Below, piece by piece: positions 1 through 8,655 of a stretch of DNA of 64,000 nt (positions are counted from its first letter, which is position 1; each line of letters opens with the position of its first letter). This stretch comes from Ichthyenterobacterium magnum (GTDB taxonomy: Bacteria > Bacteroidota > Bacteroidia > Flavobacteriales > Flavobacteriaceae), in assembly GCF_003610635.1 (NCBI RefSeq), contig NZ_RAQJ01000007.1, positions 1-64,000 on the forward strand, read 5' to 3'. Position numbers and translations under genes: made by a program. The notes beneath the pieces are model-generated. The model had not been told where the DNA came from. It saw only the letters and a program-made list of their open reading frames with translations, and ran no database searches.

Positions 1-1
1 A

Positions 2-91
2 ACAAGTGATTACTGGTTTGTAGTAGAATATAATGAACCTAATACAGGTGATAAAAAAGAATTTAAAGCCCATTTTACCCTGAAAAGATAA
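2..91 (+). CDS. C-terminal end of a T9SS type B sorting-domain protein (partial)
   Basis: Only the last 29 codons and the stop lie in the window. The residues DYWFVVEY, a short variable loop, then KEFKAHFTLKR are the typical ending of the type B C-terminal sorting domain (gliding-motility-associated C-terminal domain) recognised by the Bacteroidota type IX secretion system. Proteins with this ending are usually large secreted adhesins anchored at the cell surface. Nothing can be said about the body of the protein, which lies to the left of the window. A strong hairpin follows the stop. Confidence 0.75.
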   Translation, partial: TSDYWFVVEYNEPNTGDKKEFKAHFTLKR

Positions 92-121
92 ATTGGATTT
101 TTAAAAGAAAGAATAAAAAGC

Positions 122-157
122 AAAAAGCGGAGTGATAAATCTATCACTCCGCTTTTT
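122..157. terminator. Bidirectional intrinsic terminator
   Basis: A perfect 16-bp stem (122-137 with 142-157) encloses a 4-nt loop, with an A run on one side and a T run on the other. It sits between the converging sorting-domain gene and the FadL-like gene and can end transcription in both directions. Confidence 0.9.
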
Positions 158-175
158 TATTTAATGGGTTTTATT

Positions 176-1705
176 TTAAAGGTTAAAAGCTAAAGATAAA
201 GTTACATTAGAATTTTTACCATCAATACGAGCTGCTTCTGTAAGACCAGTAGAATATAATTGATTATTAATTGTTCTGTCAGATTGGTCAAACGCTAAAT
301 CTAGTTTAGTGTTTCCAAAGCTATAACCTAAACCTAAAGAGTATCCTGTTAAATCACCATAAAAAGATTCATCATTATATGGGCTTTCCTCAAAACGGTA
401 ACCACCTCTAAAACTAAATTTTTTATAACGATATTCGCCTCCAAACTTGTAAGTGTTAGCTGTTTTAAGCGAGTTATTGATAATAGTGTTTTGTGCAGCA
501 AATTGTGGGTCTGATGTTGGTTTAAATTTTGTATTCCCAAAATCTTTTCTAGAATAATCAAAACTAATTAATCCTTGTTCACCAAAAACATAAGCTAAGC
601 TTCCTGTTAATTTCCCAGGTGTTTGTAATTTGTAATCTGGAAATATAGTTAAGACATCTGAAACATATATGATGTCTGGATCAGCATTATTTGAGCTTAT
701 GTTTTGAATTAATTCATCTTTAATTGTATACCAAGTAGGAGAGTCATAGGTTAAACCTGCTCTTAGCTCTTTAGTTACCTTTAGAATAGCGCCTAGTTGA
801 AAAGAAAAGCCATTTCCAGTTGTTGCTAAAGAGTTTTCAAATAAGATATTATTGACAACAGATACAGGATTATTGTTCGTTTCTCTTAAACCTGTGTATT
901 TTTCAAAGTTGATAAAATGAGAATTTAAATTTAAACCTAAATAAAGATTGTCTTCATATTGAGCAGCAATGTTAAAACTAAATTTTCCATTATAACCTTT
1001 AGATAGGTATAGGTAATTTTGATTAAAATTTCCAGGAGACACGTTAGTATTATAATCTATATTGTCATCATTTGTGTCATCGTCTAAGTTTACTGGATCT
1101 ATAATACCAGACCAATACCCTAAAAACGCTTGTTGAAACCCATAACCATAGTTTGGGTTGCTACCAATGTTTACATAGGCTTCTTCAACAAATTCTCCAG
1201 GTTGTAACTTTAATACGCCAAAAGGGATTTCTTGATTATCAGTAAATGATAAAAAATAGCTATCAATAGAGTTTGTGTTTGTGCCTGAGGCAACCCAATC
1301 ATTATCATAATTAGATGTTTTATCATAAGCAATACTTAAAACGAATTTTTTCCAAGAGGAGTTTTGATTAGAATTACTAAATACAAAAGCTGCTCCACCT
1401 TGATTTAAATCAATATTAGAATCTGATGAAGAGCTAAACCTATTTAGATAAGAGACATCATTATTTACATTTAAATTTGATAATGATATCGAAGCATGAC
1501 TTCTAGTAAATATTGCTGAACCTGCAGGATTAATACTTACTGCAGACATATCACCTCCAAGTGCTCCAAATGCGCCACTCATACTTCTAAATCTTGCAGT
1601 TCCTTGAATTTCATCTGATGAAAATCGAACTGCATCAGTAATGTCTTGTGCTATCAAATTAGACATAGATAGAACACCTATGAATAGTAAACTTAACTTT
1701 TTCAT
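176..1705 (-). CDS. OmpP1/FadL-family outer membrane transport protein
   Basis: The 509-residue product begins with a clear Sec signal peptide that ends near NLIAQ (residue 20). The mature N-terminus contains ARFRSMSGAFGALGGDMSA followed by INPAG, the conserved start of the FadL/OmpP1 family, in which the N-terminal segment plugs a 14-strand outer membrane barrel. The rest alternates short beta strands and polar loops and ends in FNL, as expected for a barrel inserted by BAM. The family moves hydrophobic compounds such as long-chain fatty acids across the outer membrane; the substrate here is unknown. It lies 26 bp downstream of the Trp/Tyr/Arg-rich lipoprotein gene, so the two are probably co-transcribed. 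Confidence 0.85.
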   Translation of the reverse strand: MKKLSLLFIGVLSMSNLIAQDITDAVRFSSDEIQGTARFRSMSGAFGALGGDMSAVSINPAGSAIFTRSHASISLSNLNVNNDVSYLNRFSSSSDSNIDLNQGGAAFVFSNSNQNSSWKKFVLSIAYDKTSNYDNDWVASGTNTNSIDSYFLSFTDNQEIPFGVLKLQPGEFVEEAYVNIGSNPNYGYGFQQAFLGYWSGIIDPVNLDDDTNDDNIDYNTNVSPGNFNQNYLYLSKGYNGKFSFNIAAQYEDNLYLGLNLNSHFINFEKYTGLRETNNNPVSVVNNILFENSLATTGNGFSFQLGAILKVTKELRAGLTYDSPTWYTIKDELIQNISSNNADPDIIYVSDVLTIFPDYKLQTPGKLTGSLAYVFGEQGLISFDYSRKDFGNTKFKPTSDPQFAAQNTIINNSLKTANTYKFGGEYRYKKFSFRGGYRFEESPYNDESFYGDLTGYSLGLGYSFGNTKLDLAFDQSDRTINNQLYSTGLTEAARIDGKNSNVTLSLAFNL

Positions 1706-1731
1706 ATTAGAATTTTTATTTTTTTAACTGC

Positions 1732-2733
1732 TTATCTTCTTCTTGAACTTCTTGTAGATGATGATCTTGTAGAGCTACTACTTGAACGTCTAACAGAAGA
1801 AGAACGACTAGGTGTAGAGCTTCTTCTTATAGATGGCGAGTTACTTCGTCTAGGACCTGAATTAACTCTAGTTCTTGTATTACTTCTTGAAGAATTTGCA
1901 TTGGGTCTAATTGTTCTTCTTGTTGTGGTACGAGGTGTTTGAGAATTAGTTCTTACTCTTGGTGAAGTAACTCTTGTAGAATTGCTTCTTCTAATCGTAG
2001 TTGAGTTTGAACGAATTCTTGAAGAGTTATTTGATCTTCTCGTTCTTGTATTTGAATATGAGCTTCTTCTATTGTTATATCCATTTCTGTTAACAACAGA
2101 GTTTCCACGTCTGCTAGAATTATATGCTAAGTTACCTCTTCTGTAATAATTGTTTCCATAAAAGTTATTGCGATAACCTCTATATGGATAGTAATAATTG
2201 TAACCGTAATTGTAATAAGGAGGACACCAATAGTTATTCCAGCCAAACCCTGCATTCCATCCCCAATTATTATAACCCCAAAAACCAGTATTCCAACCCC
2301 ATCTATTCCATCTGTTCCAGCCATATCCATAGTTCCAACCCCAAGGTTGATTCCAACCATAGTTTGAATATACATTTATAGTAACATCGGTATTGTCTTG
2401 TCCCCAACCAGCATAACCAGTTTCAATATCTACTTGCTCTTCTTCATTATAATTACCTGCGTATGCATCTATATCTGTAAAAATTACATCATCTTCAACA
2501 ATATCATCATATTGTTGAGATTTTTCGTTAAAATAGTTTTTATAGTAGCTGTTACCTTCGGTACTTGCAACTTCTACATTAGAAGCTTCTTGATAAGTTG
2601 AGTCATCATCACTATAAATACCATCACTGCTATTACCTACATATTGGTAAGAGCCACAAGAAGCTAAAACAAAAGTAAAGCTTAGTGCAACAAAAAATGG
2701 CAATTTTGATTTTAAGTAGTTATTAAATTGCAT
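1732..2733 (-). CDS. Lipoprotein with aromatic/Asn-rich middle and Arg-Ser-rich tail
   Basis: The 333-residue product has a lipoprotein signal (FVLASCGSYQ; acylated Cys at about residue 26). An acidic stretch follows to about residue 120. Residues 125-205 are dominated by Trp, Tyr, Asn and Gly in repeats such as WGWNYGYGW, and about 130 C-terminal residues are almost only Arg, Ser, Asn and Thr. No catalytic motif is visible. Such proteins occur in flavobacteria as uncharacterised low-complexity lipoproteins. It precedes the FadL-like gene in a likely operon with a promoter near 2762. The composition resembles disordered proteins in which aromatic and Arg side chains attract each other; that is an inference only. 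Confidence 0.7.
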   Translation of the reverse strand: MQFNNYLKSKLPFFVALSFTFVLASCGSYQYVGNSSDGIYSDDDSTYQEASNVEVASTEGNSYYKNYFNEKSQQYDDIVEDDVIFTDIDAYAGNYNEEEQVDIETGYAGWGQDNTDVTINVYSNYGWNQPWGWNYGYGWNRWNRWGWNTGFWGYNNWGWNAGFGWNNYWCPPYYNYGYNYYYPYRGYRNNFYGNNYYRRGNLAYNSSRRGNSVVNRNGYNNRRSSYSNTRTRRSNNSSRIRSNSTTIRRSNSTRVTSPRVRTNSQTPRTTTRRTIRPNANSSRSNTRTRVNSGPRRSNSPSIRRSSTPSRSSSVRRSSSSSTRSSSTRSSRRR

Positions 2734-2761
2734 ATCTCTATATTTTTATTGTTGAACATTA

Positions 2762-2769
2762 CAAAAATA
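2762..2769 (-). promoter_or_regulatory. -7 element for the lipoprotein-FadL operon
   Basis: On the minus strand the bases read TATTTTTG, a match to the Bacteroidota -7 consensus TAnnTTTG, about 28 nt upstream of the start codon at 2733. No clear TTG at -33 is seen. Confidence 0.45.
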
Positions 2770-2805
2770 GTTAGTTTTGTTGAACTATTTTTTTATTTAA
2801 CATAA

Positions 2806-2820
2806 GCACAAATTTTGTGC
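2806..2820. promoter_or_regulatory. Palindrome between divergent lipoprotein gene and proS
   Basis: GCACAAATTTTGTGC is a perfect inverted repeat of 7-bp arms, 14 bases before the proS start and about 73 before the lipoprotein start. Read on the minus strand it is part of TGGCACAAAATTTGT, close to a -24/-12 pattern but with GT instead of GC at -12. It could be an operator for either gene. Confidence 0.35.
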
Positions 2821-2833
2821 CAAAATACTGACA

Positions 2834-4312
2834 ATGAGCAAAAACCTTACAAGTAGGACTGAAGATTATTCTAAATGGTATAACGAATTGGTTGTAAAGG
2901 CTGATTTAGCTGAGAATTCAGCCGTTAGAGGATGTATGGTAATTAAGCCTTATGGCTTTGCAATTTGGGAGAAAATGCAAGCTGAATTAGACAGAATGTT
3001 TAAAGAAACAGGTCATGAAAATGCATATTTTCCACTTTTTGTGCCTAAAAGTTTGTTTGAAGCCGAAGAAAAAAACGCTGAAGGTTTTGCAAAAGAGTGT
3101 GCAGTTGTAACTCATTATAGATTACAAAACGATCCAGATAATGAAGGAAAACTAAGAGTTGATCCTGAAGCTAAGTTAGAAGAAGAGTTGGTTGTTAGAC
3201 CAACTAGTGAAGCTATAATTTGGAATACTTATAAAGGTTGGATTCAATCTTATAGAGATTTACCATTATTAATAAACCAATGGGCAAATGTTGTACGTTG
3301 GGAAATGCGTACACGATTGTTTTTACGTACAGCAGAATTTTTATGGCAAGAAGGTCATACAGCGCATGCTACAAAAAAAGAAGCAATTGTTGAGTCAATA
3401 CAAATGCAAGAAGTTTATGCTGAATTTGCTGAGAAATTTATGGCAATGCCAGTTATTAAAGGCGCAAAATCTGAAAGTGAACGTTTTGCAGGAGCTGAAG
3501 AAACTTTTACTATTGAGGCTTTAATGCAGGACGGAAAAGCTTTGCAAGCTGGAACGTCTCACTTTTTAGGACAAAATTTTGCTAAAGCTTTTGATGTAAA
3601 ATACACATCTAAAGAAGGAAAACAAGAATATGTTTGGGCAACTTCTTGGGGCGTTTCTACACGTTTGATTGGTGGCTTAATAATGACACACTCTGATGAT
3701 AAAGGTTTAGTATTGCCTCCAAAATTGGCACCAATACAAGTTGCTATTGTTCCTATATATAAAGGAGAAGAACAATTAGAAGCAATTTCTAATAAAATGG
3801 ACATTATTGTAAAAAAACTTCGCAAAAAAGGAATTTCTGTAAAGTTTGATACAAGAGATACTTTTAGACCTGGAGCTAAATTTGCAGAATACGAATTAAA
3901 AGGAGTTCCTGTAAGAATTGCTATAGGGAATCGAGATTTAGAAAACGGAACTTTAGAGATAGCTAGAAGAGATACTTTAGAGAAACAAACAGTTACTCAA
4001 GATGAAGCAGTTTCTTTTGTTGAAAACCTGTTAGAAGAAATTCAAGAGAGTTTATTTAATAAAGCAATTGATTACAGGAAAGAACATACAACTGAAGTTT
4101 CTACTTTTGATGAGTTTAAAGATGTAATAAAAAACAAAGGAGGTTTTGTTTCTGCGCATTGGGATGGTACTGAAGAAACAGAAGATAAGATTAAAGAGCT
4201 TACCAAAGCTACTATTAGATGTATTCCTATGGATGCAAAAGAAGAAGAAGGAAAGTGTGTTTTTACTGGAAAAACATCAAGTAGAAGAGTGCTATTTGCA
4301 AAAGCATATTAA
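2834..4312 (+). CDS. proS: Proline--tRNA ligase (archaeal/eukaryotic-type)
   Basis: This 492-residue class II aminoacyl-tRNA synthetase charges tRNA-Pro with proline in the cytoplasm. Motif 2 is seen around [15 protein letters not shown] and [20 protein letters not shown], and motif 3 around [19 protein letters not shown]. The anticodon-binding domain follows at about residues 290-400. The C-terminal domain ends in VLFAKAY; a terminal Tyr is typical of the shorter archaeal/eukaryotic-type enzyme, which lacks the INS editing domain of the E. coli type. Length fits this group. The start follows an AT-rich divergent region. The gene is followed by a promoter for tRNA-Glu and rpsT. Confidence 0.95.
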   Translation: MSKNLTSRTEDYSKWYNELVVKADLAENSAVRGCMVIKPYGFAIWEKMQAELDRMFKETGHENAYFPLFVPKSLFEAEEKNAEGFAKECAVVTHYRLQNDPDNEGKLRVDPEAKLEEELVVRPTSEAIIWNTYKGWIQSYRDLPLLINQWANVVRWEMRTRLFLRTAEFLWQEGHTAHATKKEAIVESIQMQEVYAEFAEKFMAMPVIKGAKSESERFAGAEETFTIEALMQDGKALQAGTSHFLGQNFAKAFDVKYTSKEGKQEYVWATSWGVSTRLIGGLIMTHSDDKGLVLPPKLAPIQVAIVPIYKGEEQLEAISNKMDIIVKKLRKKGISVKFDTRDTFRPGAKFAEYELKGVPVRIAIGNRDLENGTLEIARRDTLEKQTVTQDEAVSFVENLLEEIQESLFNKAIDYRKEHTTEVSTFDEFKDVIKNKGGFVSAHWDGTEETEDKIKELTKATIRCIPMDAKEEEGKCVFTGKTSSRRVLFAKAY

Positions 4313-4339
4313 TTTTTTTAAAAAAAGTTGCACTAGGTG

Positions 4340-4369
4340 TTGCAACATTTAAAAATAGTTGTATTTTTG
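4340..4369 (+). promoter_or_regulatory. Consensus Bacteroidota promoter for tRNA-Glu/rpsT
   Basis: TTG at 4340-4342, exactly 19 nt, then TATTTTTG at 4362-4369. This is an exact match to the Bacteroidota housekeeping sigma consensus TTG-N19-TAnnTTTG. It is the best promoter in the window and lies about 88 nt upstream of the tRNA. Confidence 0.85.
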
Positions 4370-4456
4370 CATCCGCAATGAATAATTGCATGTTCATTTG
4401 AAAATAGTATTAGTTTATCTTTTTTAGTTTAAATTAATATTGATAATAAAACAAAT

Positions 4457-4528
4457 GGCCCGTTCGTCTATCGGCTAGGACGCCAGGTTTTCATCCTGGT
4501 AAGAGGGGTTCGATTCCCCTACGGGCTA
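4457..4528 (+). tRNA. tRNA-Glu (UUC anticodon)
   Basis: All cloverleaf arms are visible: acceptor GGCCCGT with ACGGGCT (one G-T at the end), anticodon stem CCAGG/CCTGG with loop TTTTCAT (anticodon TTC at 4490-4492), and T arm GGGG-TTCGATT-CCCC. No CCA is encoded. It stands 24 nt upstream of rpsT and probably shares its promoter. Confidence 0.95.
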
Positions 4529-4552
4529 CAATTTTTAATAAGAAAGAATAAA

Positions 4553-4804
4553 ATGGCAAATCATAAGTCAGCATTAAAGAGAATTAGAAGTAACGAAGCA
4601 AAGCGTTTAACTAATAGATACCAACATAAAACTACGCGTAATGCTATTAAAAAATTACGTGATATGGAAAAAGCTAAAGATGCTCAAGCATTTTTACCTT
4701 CTGTAGTTTCTATGATTGATAAATTAGCTAAGAAAAATGTTATTCATGTTAATAAAGCTGCTAATTTAAAATCTGGATTAACTAAGCATGTTGCTTCTTT
4801 ATAA
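4553..4804 (+). CDS. rpsT: 30S ribosomal protein S20
   Basis: An 83-residue, strongly basic helical protein beginning MANHKSALKRIRSNEAKRL, the standard start of S20. S20 binds 16S rRNA early in 30S assembly. Internal motifs such as TRNAIKKL and the C-terminal HVNKAANLKSGLTKHVASL match the family, as does the length. It lies directly after tRNA-Glu and before an intrinsic terminator. Confidence 0.97.
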   Translation: MANHKSALKRIRSNEAKRLTNRYQHKTTRNAIKKLRDMEKAKDAQAFLPSVVSMIDKLAKKNVIHVNKAANLKSGLTKHVASL

Positions 4805-4831
4805 GATTTAATTTAAAGTATTATACAATTT

Positions 4832-4859
4832 AAAGCTTCTCATTTGAGAAGCTTTTTTT
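4832..4859 (+). terminator. Intrinsic terminator after rpsT
   Basis: An 11-bp perfect stem (4832-4842 with 4845-4855, AAAGCTTCTCA and its complement) is followed by a T run to 4859. Confidence 0.85.
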
Positions 4860-4915
4860 GTTTGCCTATGCTAGATTTTAATTAAAAATAATATAGAGTT
4901 TTCATTTGTAAGCAT

Positions 4916-4947
4916 AAAAAAACCCTTGATTAATCAAAGGCTTTTTT
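4916..4947 (-). terminator. Intrinsic terminator after rho
   Basis: A near-perfect inverted repeat (arms 4916-4931 and 4932-4947) with an A run on the plus strand, giving a T run on the minus strand about 20 nt past the rho stop codon. Two positions are not Watson-Crick pairs. Confidence 0.65.
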
Positions 4948-4967
4948 ATTTATGTTTAGGTTATCTT

Positions 4968-6608
4968 TTACCCATTCATTGATACTAAAAACTCTTCGTT
5001 GTTTCTAGTTTGCTTAAAACGGTCATTAATAAATTCCATAGCTTCAACAGGATTCATATCTGCTAAGTACTTACGCATCACCCACATTCTTTGAATAGTA
5101 GATGGATCTAATAAAATATCATCACGTCTTGTACTTGAAGATGTAAGGTCTATAGCTGGAAAAATTCTTCGATTAGATATTTTTCTGTCTAATTGTAACT
5201 CCATATTACCAGTTCCTTTAAACTCTTCAAAAATTACTTCATCCATTTTAGAGCCAGTCTCTGTTAAAGCAGTAGCTATAATGGTTAAAGACCCACCATT
5301 TTCAATATTACGAGCTGCACCAAAGAAACGCTTTGGTTTGTGTAAAGCATTAGCATCAACACCACCACTTAATATTTTTCCAGATGCAGGCTGAACCGAG
5401 TTATATGCTCTAGCAAGTCTGGTAATAGAATCTAGTAATATAACAACATCATGTCCACACTCAACTAAACGCTTTGCTTTTTCAAGAACAATATTTGCAA
5501 TTTTTACATGCTCATGAGCTTCTTTGTCAAATGTAGAAGCAATTACTTCACCACGAACGTTACGTTGCATATCTGTAACTTCTTCAGGACGTTCATCAAT
5601 TAGTAAAATCATTTGATAAACTTCAGGATGATTTGCTGCAATTGCATTAGCGACATCCTTAAGTAGCATAGTTTTACCAGTTTTTGGTTGTGAAACAATC
5701 ATACCACGTTGCCCTTTTCCTATAGGAGCGAACAAATCCATAATACGTGTAGATATGGTTGCTTGCTTTTCTGCTATATTAAATTTCTCTTGTGGGAATA
5801 AAGGTGTTAAGTGTTCAAATGAAACTCGATCTCTAACAACCTCAGGTTTTTGACCATTAATTTTACTTACTTTAATTAAAGGGAAATATTTTTCACCTTC
5901 TTTTGGAGGTCTTACATTGCCAAAAACAGTGTCGCCCATTTTTAACCCAAATAAACGAATTTGAGATTGTGATACATAAATATCGTCTGGAGATGATAGG
6001 TAGTTATAATCTGATGATCTTAAAAAACCATAACCATCTTGCATAATATCTAAAACACCTTCACTCTCAATAATGGCATCAAACTCAAAATCTGGTTCTC
6101 TATAACGGTTACGACTATCTTTGTTTCCGTTATTTTTATGAGTATTCCCATCTTTTTGACGAGGGTTTGGTTTGTGTTCGTTTTTCTGACGAGGGTTTGG
6201 TTTGTTCTCATTAGACTGACGTTGTTTAGTGTCATTATCTTTTTGAGTATGTTGTTGCTTAGGATTTTCTTTTCTAGGCTCTTTTGGTTTGTTTTTTGTG
6301 TTTGAGCTGTTCTGCTGCTGTTTTTCTTCATTTACTTCAGGCAACTCCATTTTTTGTTGAGATGTGTTTTGTGTTGGTTTTTTTTGAACACGTTGTCTTG
6401 GTTTGCGATCTGTAGCAGGTTTGTCTTGTAAAGGAGTTTTAGGTGCAACTTCTTTTTTAACAGCTTCAGGATTTGCGGCTTGAAAATCTAGTATTTGATA
6501 TACTAAATCTAATTTTTTAAGTGTACGATATTTAGGTACTTTTAGTTTTTGAGCTATCTCTTGAAGTTCAGGTAGCTTTTTCTCTTTTAGTTGTGAAATT
6601 TCAAACAT
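4968..6608 (-). CDS. rho: Transcription termination factor Rho with long disordered insertion
   Basis: The 546-residue product is the hexameric RNA helicase that ends transcription. Residues 1-45 form the Rho N domain ([20 protein letters not shown]). Residues 50-165 are a Lys/Gln/Asn/Pro-rich low-complexity insertion containing a direct repeat KPNPRQK. The cold-shock-type RNA-binding domain follows ([14 protein letters not shown]), then the ATPase with Walker A SQPKTGKT and Walker [17 protein letters not shown]. The insertion explains the length over the 419 residues of E. coli Rho; such insertions are common in Bacteroidota. Divergent from the DUF4293 gene, an arrangement usual in this phylum. 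Confidence 0.96.
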   Translation of the reverse strand: MFEISQLKEKKLPELQEIAQKLKVPKYRTLKKLDLVYQILDFQAANPEAVKKEVAPKTPLQDKPATDRKPRQRVQKKPTQNTSQQKMELPEVNEEKQQQNSSNTKNKPKEPRKENPKQQHTQKDNDTKQRQSNENKPNPRQKNEHKPNPRQKDGNTHKNNGNKDSRNRYREPDFEFDAIIESEGVLDIMQDGYGFLRSSDYNYLSSPDDIYVSQSQIRLFGLKMGDTVFGNVRPPKEGEKYFPLIKVSKINGQKPEVVRDRVSFEHLTPLFPQEKFNIAEKQATISTRIMDLFAPIGKGQRGMIVSQPKTGKTMLLKDVANAIAANHPEVYQMILLIDERPEEVTDMQRNVRGEVIASTFDKEAHEHVKIANIVLEKAKRLVECGHDVVILLDSITRLARAYNSVQPASGKILSGGVDANALHKPKRFFGAARNIENGGSLTIIATALTETGSKMDEVIFEEFKGTGNMELQLDRKISNRRIFPAIDLTSSSTRRDDILLDPSTIQRMWVMRKYLADMNPVEAMEFINDRFKQTRNNEEFLVSMNG

Positions 6609-6797
6609 GTATGTTTATTGAATAATTTTTTAAATTGAAATTGATTGATTTCGTATGCTTTTCTGAAAAAATAAAATTTGAAAGAATCTGAAAAAAATCT
6701 GAAGATTTAATAATCTGTAACTCTGTGAGTAACAATTACTATTGCAATAATACAATTTTATTTTAAAAATTTATACATCTTTTTAAAAAGAAACCAT

Positions 6798-6805
6798 TAA
6801 TTTTG
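6798..6805 (+). promoter_or_regulatory. -7 element for the DUF4293 gene
   Basis: TAATTTTG fits TAnnTTTG and lies 22 nt upstream of the ATG at 6828. A clear -33 TTG is not seen. Confidence 0.5.
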
Positions 6806-6827
6806 TCGCCTTAGTACAAGAAGTTAA

Positions 6828-7238
6828 ATGTTACAACGCATTCAAACCATTTATTTGTTAGTAGCTGCAGTTATTTCTGCTGGCCTTATATTTGTATTTC
6901 ATTTATGGACAAATGCTGCTGATGAACCAGTTTTTGCAATAGATGTTATGTATTACTTTATAATGTTTCTTGGTTCTGCTGTTTTATCATTAGTTTCAAT
7001 ATTTAGTTATAGCAATAGGAAGTTTCAATTTGTTTTGGGACGACTTAACATCATATTAAACTTTATTTTATTAGGATTTTTTGTGTATCAATCACTAAAC
7101 ATATCTGGAGAAGCTGATGTTTCTGAGAAAGGTATTGGGATTCTTCTACCTATTTTATCTATCGTGTTTTTGGTTTTAGCCAATAAGGCCATAAAAAAGG
7201 ATGAAGATCTTGTAAAATCTGTAGATCGATTACGATAA
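6828..7238 (+). CDS. DUF4293 family integral membrane protein
   Basis: A 136-residue protein with four predicted transmembrane helices (about residues 7-25, 42-62, 72-90, 105-122) and a short basic C-terminal tail (KKDEDLVKSVDRLR). The start MLQRIQTIYLLVAA and the position divergent from rho are typical of DUF4293 proteins, which are found throughout Bacteroidota. The function is unknown. The conserved proximity to rho suggests shared regulation or history but gives no mechanism. Confidence 0.8.
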   Translation: MLQRIQTIYLLVAAVISAGLIFVFHLWTNAADEPVFAIDVMYYFIMFLGSAVLSLVSIFSYSNRKFQFVLGRLNIILNFILLGFFVYQSLNISGEADVSEKGIGILLPILSIVFLVLANKAIKKDEDLVKSVDRLR

Positions 7239-7267
7239 AACCTATTATCTTAATTATTTAGTGCGTG

Positions 7268-7296
7268 AACCCAGAGTGAAGACTCTGGGTTTTTTT
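7268..7296 (+). terminator. Intrinsic terminator after the DUF4293 gene
   Basis: A 10-bp perfect stem AACCCAGAGT (7268-7277) with ACTCTGGGTT (7282-7291), a 4-nt loop and a T run. The T run overlaps the stop codon of the converging phosphodiesterase gene. Confidence 0.85.
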
Positions 7297-7786
7297 ATTT
7301 TTTAAACTCTATAACTTCTAGGTTGTCTATTTTTTTTCCATCAATAGTAAAGCGTAGCATTGTTCTTACTTTATGAAACCCATGTTTACCAACAGCTCCA
7401 GGATTCATGTGTATGAGGTTTAGTTTTTTGTCTGGCATCACTTTTAATATGTGAGAATGCCCGCAAATAAATAACTTTGGAGGATTTAATTGTAAGTCTT
7501 CTCTAACCCTTAAGTTATATTTTGGAGGATAACCACCTATGTGAGTAATCCATACATCTACATCTTCGCACATAAACCTATTATGCTCGGGAAATTCTAC
7601 TCTTGCTTTTGCATCATCTATGTTTCCGTAAACTGCTTTTAATGGTTTTAAGCGTTTAATTGTATCTGTAACTTTTAAATTTCCAATATCACCAGCATGC
7701 CATACTTCATCAGCTTGTTTTACATATTTTATAATAGTGTCGTCAATGTAACTATGCGTGTCTGATAGTAAGAGAATTTTTTTCAT
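7295..7786 (-). CDS. YfcE/MJ0936-family metallophosphodiesterase
   Basis: A 163-residue calcineurin-like phosphoesterase. The metal-binding motifs are all present: DTH (residues 9-11), GDIG (32-35), GNID (54-57), a His in THIGG, and GHSH in the C-terminal half. The size fits the small single-domain YfcE/MJ0936 group, which hydrolyses phosphodiesters with two metal ions; the natural substrate is uncertain. It converges on the DUF4293 gene and is divergent from truA. Confidence 0.85.
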   Translation of the reverse strand: MKKILLLSDTHSYIDDTIIKYVKQADEVWHAGDIGNLKVTDTIKRLKPLKAVYGNIDDAKARVEFPEHNRFMCEDVDVWITHIGGYPPKYNLRVREDLQLNPPKLFICGHSHILKVMPDKKLNLIHMNPGAVGKHGFHKVRTMLRFTIDGKKIDNLEVIEFKK

Positions 7787-7790
7787 GTTT

Positions 7791-7811
7791 ATCTTCCGCG
7801 AAAGCGAAACC
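7791..7811. repeat. Short CGCGAAAGCG palindromic motif
   Basis: TCTTCCGCGAAAGCGAAAC contains a small hairpin (CGC, GAAA, GCG) just upstream of the phosphodiesterase start. Similar CCGCGAAAGCGG motifs recur in flavobacterial intergenic DNA as I recall; only one copy is seen here, so the call is tentative. Confidence 0.25.
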
Positions 7812-7872
7812 CTTATTTTAGTTAAACCTTAATTAAATTAAAGTTACAAATACTATTACTCGCAAATCTAAT

Positions 7873-7880
7873 TATCTTTG
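7873..7880 (+). promoter_or_regulatory. -7 element for truA
   Basis: TATCTTTG is an exact TAnnTTTG match 26 nt upstream of the truA TTG start. It supports the start at 7906. Confidence 0.5.
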
Positions 7881-7905
7881 TGGTTTACAAAAGTAGTAGT
7901 TTATA

Positions 7906-8646
7906 TTGAGGTATTTTATCGAATTATCATATAACGGAAAGGCATATCATGGCTGGCAAAATCAGCCCAATGCTATTTCGGTACAACAAGTTTTAGAAGA
8001 AGCCTTATCAAGGATTTTGCAATCTAAAATTAGTGTTGTAGGTGCTGGACGAACAGATGCTGGTGTACATGCTTTACAGTTATTTGCTCATTTTGATATA
8101 GATAAACCATTAATAGAAAATTTAATTTTTAAGCTTAATTCTTTTTTGCCAAATGATATCGTTGTGCATGCTATTTTTAAAGTTACTGATGATGCTCATG
8201 CGCGATTTGATGCACTAAGTAGAACGTATAATTATAGTATTTCTACCAAAAAAGATGTGTTTAATTTCGATTTCTCTTATGCGTTTCATCTACCTCTTGA
8301 TATTAAAAAAATGAATGAAGCATGCAACATCTTATTGCAGTATAAAGATTTTCAATGTTTTTCTAAAAGTAATACAGATGTAAAAACGTATAATTGTACA
8401 ATTGAGCATGCACAATGGGAACTTACTAATAATGAATTGAAATTTGTTATTACAGCAGACCGTTTTTTAAGAAACATGGTAAGAGCAATTGTTGGTACGC
8501 TTATAAATATAGGACAAGGAAAAACATCTATTGATGATTTACATGAAATTATAAAATCTAAAGATAGAAGCCGTGCAGGAACTTCAGTTCCAGCACACGG
8601 ACTATATTTAGTAAAAATAGAATACCCAGAAACAATAAAAGCATAG
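7906..8646 (+). CDS. truA: tRNA pseudouridine(38-40) synthase TruA
   Basis: The 246-residue enzyme isomerises uridines 38-40 in the anticodon arm of tRNAs. The catalytic segment GAGRTDAGVHALQ places the nucleophilic Asp at residue 51. Other family blocks are YNGKAYHGWQNQP near the start and RFLRNMVRAIVGTL near residue 190. The start is TTG at 7906: MRYFIELSYNG is the expected N-terminus and no ATG exists upstream in frame. The gene runs 9 bp before the ABC exporter gene and is probably co-transcribed with it. Confidence 0.94.
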   Translation: MRYFIELSYNGKAYHGWQNQPNAISVQQVLEEALSRILQSKISVVGAGRTDAGVHALQLFAHFDIDKPLIENLIFKLNSFLPNDIVVHAIFKVTDDAHARFDALSRTYNYSISTKKDVFNFDFSYAFHLPLDIKKMNEACNILLQYKDFQCFSKSNTDVKTYNCTIEHAQWELTNNELKFVITADRFLRNMVRAIVGTLINIGQGKTSIDDLHEIIKSKDRSRAGTSVPAHGLYLVKIEYPETIKA

Positions 8647-8655
8647 ATTAAGTAT

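Noticed and set aside
2124-2601. Plus- and minus-strand frames overlapping the aromatic lipoprotein
   Set aside because: Shadows of the Trp/Asn/Tyr-rich repeat; the lipobox frame is clearly the coding one.
7791-7811. REP-type mobile palindrome
   Set aside because: The only hairpin is 3 bp with a GAAA loop and no second copy is in the window; kept only as a low-confidence repeat.
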